Below, piece by piece: positions 61,335 through 64,000 of a DNA stretch of 64,000 bases. Numbering within the stretch: the first letter of the stretch is position 1; each line of letters starts with the position of its first letter. This DNA comes from Semisulcospira habei. Its lineage: Eukaryota > Mollusca > Gastropoda > Semisulcospiridae. Below the pieces are notes generated by a model, which was not told the origin of the DNA, ran no database searches, and saw nothing but the letters and a program-made list of their open reading frames with translations. The stretch is from NCBI GenBank assembly GCA_036245525.1, contig BTPG01000001.1:178837958-178901957 (forward strand), written 5' to 3'. Position numbers and translations under genes: made by a program.

Positions 61335-62925
61335 TAGATGATGCCTATAATTTGTTAAGACCATTCCTTTAGGTAGCCCTCAAAGAAGTATATCTGCAAA
61401 ACAGGAAAAATAAAATGACCTAATTATGTGCAAATTGATAACCCATTTGCGTCGGTCATAGGTGACTCTTTTTTCACTCTCACACATTTGCTTTGACAAT
61501 AGGAGCATCGTGATATTCAGATTATGACTTTGTCTACATTGATAACTAACATTGATAACCCTTCATCATGAAGACAAGATGGCAGACATACAACACCTCC
61601 AGGCCGCCCGCTCTGGTAGAAATGGTCGCCACCCGCAGTCTAGCAGTCATTGCAGGGGCCTTCGTTTGATATATGATGTCGAATCCTGCAATGCTACATC
61701 ATGACTGGTGTTTCTTTTGGATGACTTTTGGGAATTTGTTGTGCTGTGGCTGTTAATTGGACTCTCAGTAGTTTCCTCCGCCATCAGTGCAATGCTAGTT
61801 TATACACGCCGGCTGATTTTTGTTAGTGCCATTGGAATTCCGATCTCAGAAGAACAGCGCGCATTATGCTGTGGCAAAAATCCAACGTGCTTTTCTCCCC
61901 TTTCAAGCATCTCAGGAGTGGCTCTTCCCACGCCACGCGCAACATCACTGCCTGATGAGTAGCGCGAGTGCGTGCAGCAAGGGGAGTGCCGGCAGGCTTC
62001 GGGCCCCCACATTCCAGCCGAGGGACGTGATAACGGACAAAGTGACTATGTTTCTTACAACGCTGACTTGACAGTGTGTGCATGTGTGTACTGTGCTTTA
62101 GTAACAATTTTGGACTGCCGCTTTTACGTTAATGTTGTAGTTTTACTATTCTTAAAAGTTAGTAGGTGTGAAGTTATTATATATTATTAAGTTATAATTA
62201 AGGTGGTGACTGTTTATGCCGGAGCGACTGTCTAATAGCCGGCGCTGTTCTTATAGCGACGGGCCCCCAGGTCTTTTTGTTCTGTTGATGCGTATCTCTC
62301 ATTTGTGTAACTAGTATTAGCCAAGCAGAACGTTTTTTTTTTTTAAAAAAACATTATATTACGTGTTTAAGAGATACTATGATAGGGCTGTCCTTAGTTT
62401 GCTTTGTGTTAGGGAGGTTCAGGTCGGGTTGGGGCCGTTGGTGCCGGCCATGAGACGGCTTGGCGACGGGCTTCACCCGTCCCGAGCCATTGTCCATTTC
62501 AGTGTTGTGTGTAAACAGTTGTGTGAGTTTGGGTGATTGCGAGTTGCACCTGAGGTGGCGAAAACAAATTTTCCTGTACGTGGCAACATGTATTTGGAAG
62601 AATAAAGTTGATTGATTGATTCATTCATTCACTCAACTCACTGTAAAAATAAAAATGGAACTCTGAAAACGAAGTCAGCAAACTACTTGTTCACATCAGT
62701 ATGTTACTTGTGACAAAAGATGATGTGTGACAAAAGCTGACTCATCACATGTCACAAGTAACATGCAATACCCAACAAACCTGGATCAAACAAAATATTT
62801 TGAACTCATTGCAACAGATTCATTGGGCAATACTAATGCAAATTGACATAGAAGTTTCAGTGCAGATGATATAGTAATTTGAACAGTTGTTGTTTTTAGT
62901 TAGTTTCTGCTTTTCACAGGAAACA
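61335..62925. repeat. Interspersed repeat R4, copy 2, split by an insertion
   Basis: Reverse complement of 46560-47185 in two pieces: 61335-61555 and about 62637-62925. The break falls between GTCTACATTGATAAC and TGTAAAAATAAAAATGGAACTCTG, which are adjacent in copy 1. Confidence 0.6.
61556..62636 (+). mobile_element. Retroelement-like insertion with (GATT)n tail
   Basis: About 1.08 kb inserted in R4 copy 2. It ends GGAAGAATAAAGTTGATTGATTGATTCATTCATTC, an AATAAA signal followed by a 4-base tail, as in a LINE 3' end. The 5' part contains frames to 95 residues without a recognised motif. GACAAGATGGCAGACATACA near 61570 could be a 5' UTR. Family unknown. Confidence 0.5.
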
Positions 62926-63079
62926 GCGTTTCTCAACATAATGGATTTTGTTTTTGATATCAGGTGGAAACACTATACAGTAAACTCTTTGAAGGTTTTG
63001 TTTCAGGACATTCCCCCGGACAAAATCTTCAGCTTTCTAAAGGAAGCCAATTTGTTTTACAAAATTTAAGTCTCTGTAA
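62926..63079. other. Unassigned
   Basis: A 60-codon ORF (62887-63069) extends here from the repeat, with no recognised family. Confidence 0.3.
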
Positions 63080-63282
63080 ATCCGACTGCTCTTATGGACT
63101 TCCAAAGTCTGTAGACTTGTACGATTGACCTATGTGACTTTTTAGCTCAGATTACTTTTAAACTGTATTTACATCATGTTTTAAGACCTTTCTCTTAATC
63201 TGGCTGACTAGACTTTTACCCTTCCCACGGTGAGATGGCTTTAGTCACCTGCTCGGCGTTAAACCCCAATAACTAACTAACT
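63080..63282 (+). mobile_element. SINE/LINE 3' end with GGCGTTAAACCCC tail
   Basis: CGGTGAGATGGCTTTAGTCACCTGCTCGGCGTTAAACCCCAATAACTAACTAACT is a 3' end typical of mollusc retroelements. The 5' border is unclear. Confidence 0.65.
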
Positions 63283-63349
63283 CTTTTAACTATTATCCAT
63301 CACCTTCATCATCGCTTCAACCATTCACCCGTACAAGCGCAAGGGGAAT

Positions 63350-64000
63350 CATCAGGCCTGCAACAACCACTGAGGCATCTCCTTGCTCTCCATCGCAGGC
63401 AAGATACTTTCTAGGATACTCCTCAACCGTCTCACGTCACACCTTGACCAGGGACTTCTGCCAGAAAGCCGGTGTGGATTCTGCAGAGGGCGCGGGACCA
63501 TCAACATGGTGTTCACTGCAAGGCAGCTGCAAGAGAAATGCCAGGAGCAGAATGCTTACCTGTTCTCCACCTACGTCGACCTGACCATGGCCTTTGACAC
63601 AACAGAGAAGGCCCGTGGAAGATCAAGGCAAAGTACGGATGCCCAAAAAAGTTCATCTCCATGGTGCAACAGTTCCACAACGGCATGCAGGGCGGGGTTC
63701 CAGGACAACAGTGAGATGTCCCAGTGTTTGAGACAAACGGAGTGAAGCAAGGCTGTGTCCTGGCACCGACCCACTTCAGTCTCATGTTTTCCACTATATT
63801 GACTGACGCTTTCAGAGATGGCAACATTGGAATCGTCATCAGATTTTGAACTGATGACAAACTGTTCGACCTCGGGAGGCTTCAAGGTTATGACTGACAT
63901 CATCAGAGACTTTCTGTTTTCAGACAACTGTGCCCTTAACGCTGCCTCAGAAGCTGATATGCAACACAGTGTTGACAAGTTCTCTGATCCCTGCACAAAC
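63350..64000 (+). mobile_element. LINE reverse-transcriptase fragment, cut by the window end
   Basis: In shifting frames: ISLLSIAGKILSRILLNRLTSHL (63375), LPESRCGFCRGRGTINMVF, YVDLTMAFDTTEK (63570), VKQGCVLAPTHFSLMFS (63740) and then DAFRDGNIGI. The segment after the RT palm is frameshifted near 63610, 63720 and 63850. The usual GFRRGRGT motif has Arg-to-Cys changes. An old, inactive copy whose remainder lies beyond 64000. Confidence 0.8.

Noticed and set aside
61708..61962. 84-codon ORF starting MFLLDDFWEFVVLWLLIGLS with a hydrophobic N-terminus
   Set aside because: It lies in a retroelement-like insertion, shows no conserved motif, and the downstream part is low in coding character.

Overview
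The window is eukaryotic and reads as accessory, repeat-dominated nuclear DNA of a lophotrochozoan, most likely a mollusc. The inference rests on the retroelement mix (RTE-, L2/CR1- and I-like LINEs, short elements ending in GTTTAACGTCC or GGCGTTAAACCCC followed by 4-base tails, TTAA-flanked MITEs), long TG/CA microsatellites, and spliced exons with GT..AG borders. I see no prokaryotic operons, tRNA or rRNA genes, or CRISPR array.

The centrepiece (1068-28467) is a set of nested elements. A Ty3/gypsy LTR retrotransposon on the minus strand (two 204-bp LTRs, 1068-1271 and 28264-28467; gag, protease, RT, RNase H, integrase) has been split between RNase H and integrase by a 22.8-kb Polinton/Maverick (adintovirus-like) element at 2874-25644. 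The Polinton starts and ends with the same 15 bases, has long inverted terminal repeats and is flanked by a TCTGT duplication. Removing it closes the gypsy reading frame. Inside it are a protein-primed family B DNA polymerase, a retroviral-type integrase, a packaging ATPase, a major capsid protein, a probable penton, and eight or nine genes without assigned function, several with membrane segments. The Polinton has itself been hit by three copies of one SINE, a 5'-truncated RTE-like LINE, an L2/CR1-like LINE and a small AAT-tailed fragment. Most of these have readable target-site duplications and split identifiable genes (polymerase twice, integrase, a coiled-coil/membrane gene, a small membrane gene). 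Frameshifts and in-frame stops show that it is a fossil.

28468-29420 holds a second, more divergent Polinton fragment covering two neighbouring genes in the same order. 30574-31059 is a probable first coding exon of a host gene (MGSGSS start), with a possible phase-compatible exon at 40896-40950. 31.5-34.2 kb is repeats and microsatellites. 34218-39646 is a full-length RTE-class LINE (about 3.3 kb net, 13-bp target duplication) broken by an inverted 5'-truncated copy of itself. 41.5-45.5 kb is an L2/CR1-like LINE carrying a SINE, with an RTE-like LINE in its tail. 46-49.9 kb is old inverted repeats plus a deleted hAT element (47870-48731) with a perfect 8-bp duplication.

50-64 kb contains TTAA-flanked MITEs (one enclosing a 58-bp palindromic array), a long foldback hairpin interrupted by a SINE, the last two exons of an unrecognised minus-strand host gene (55145-52436), an I-like LINE 3' end, a duplicated MITE, a CR1/Rex-like LINE, and a LINE RT fragment running off the right edge.
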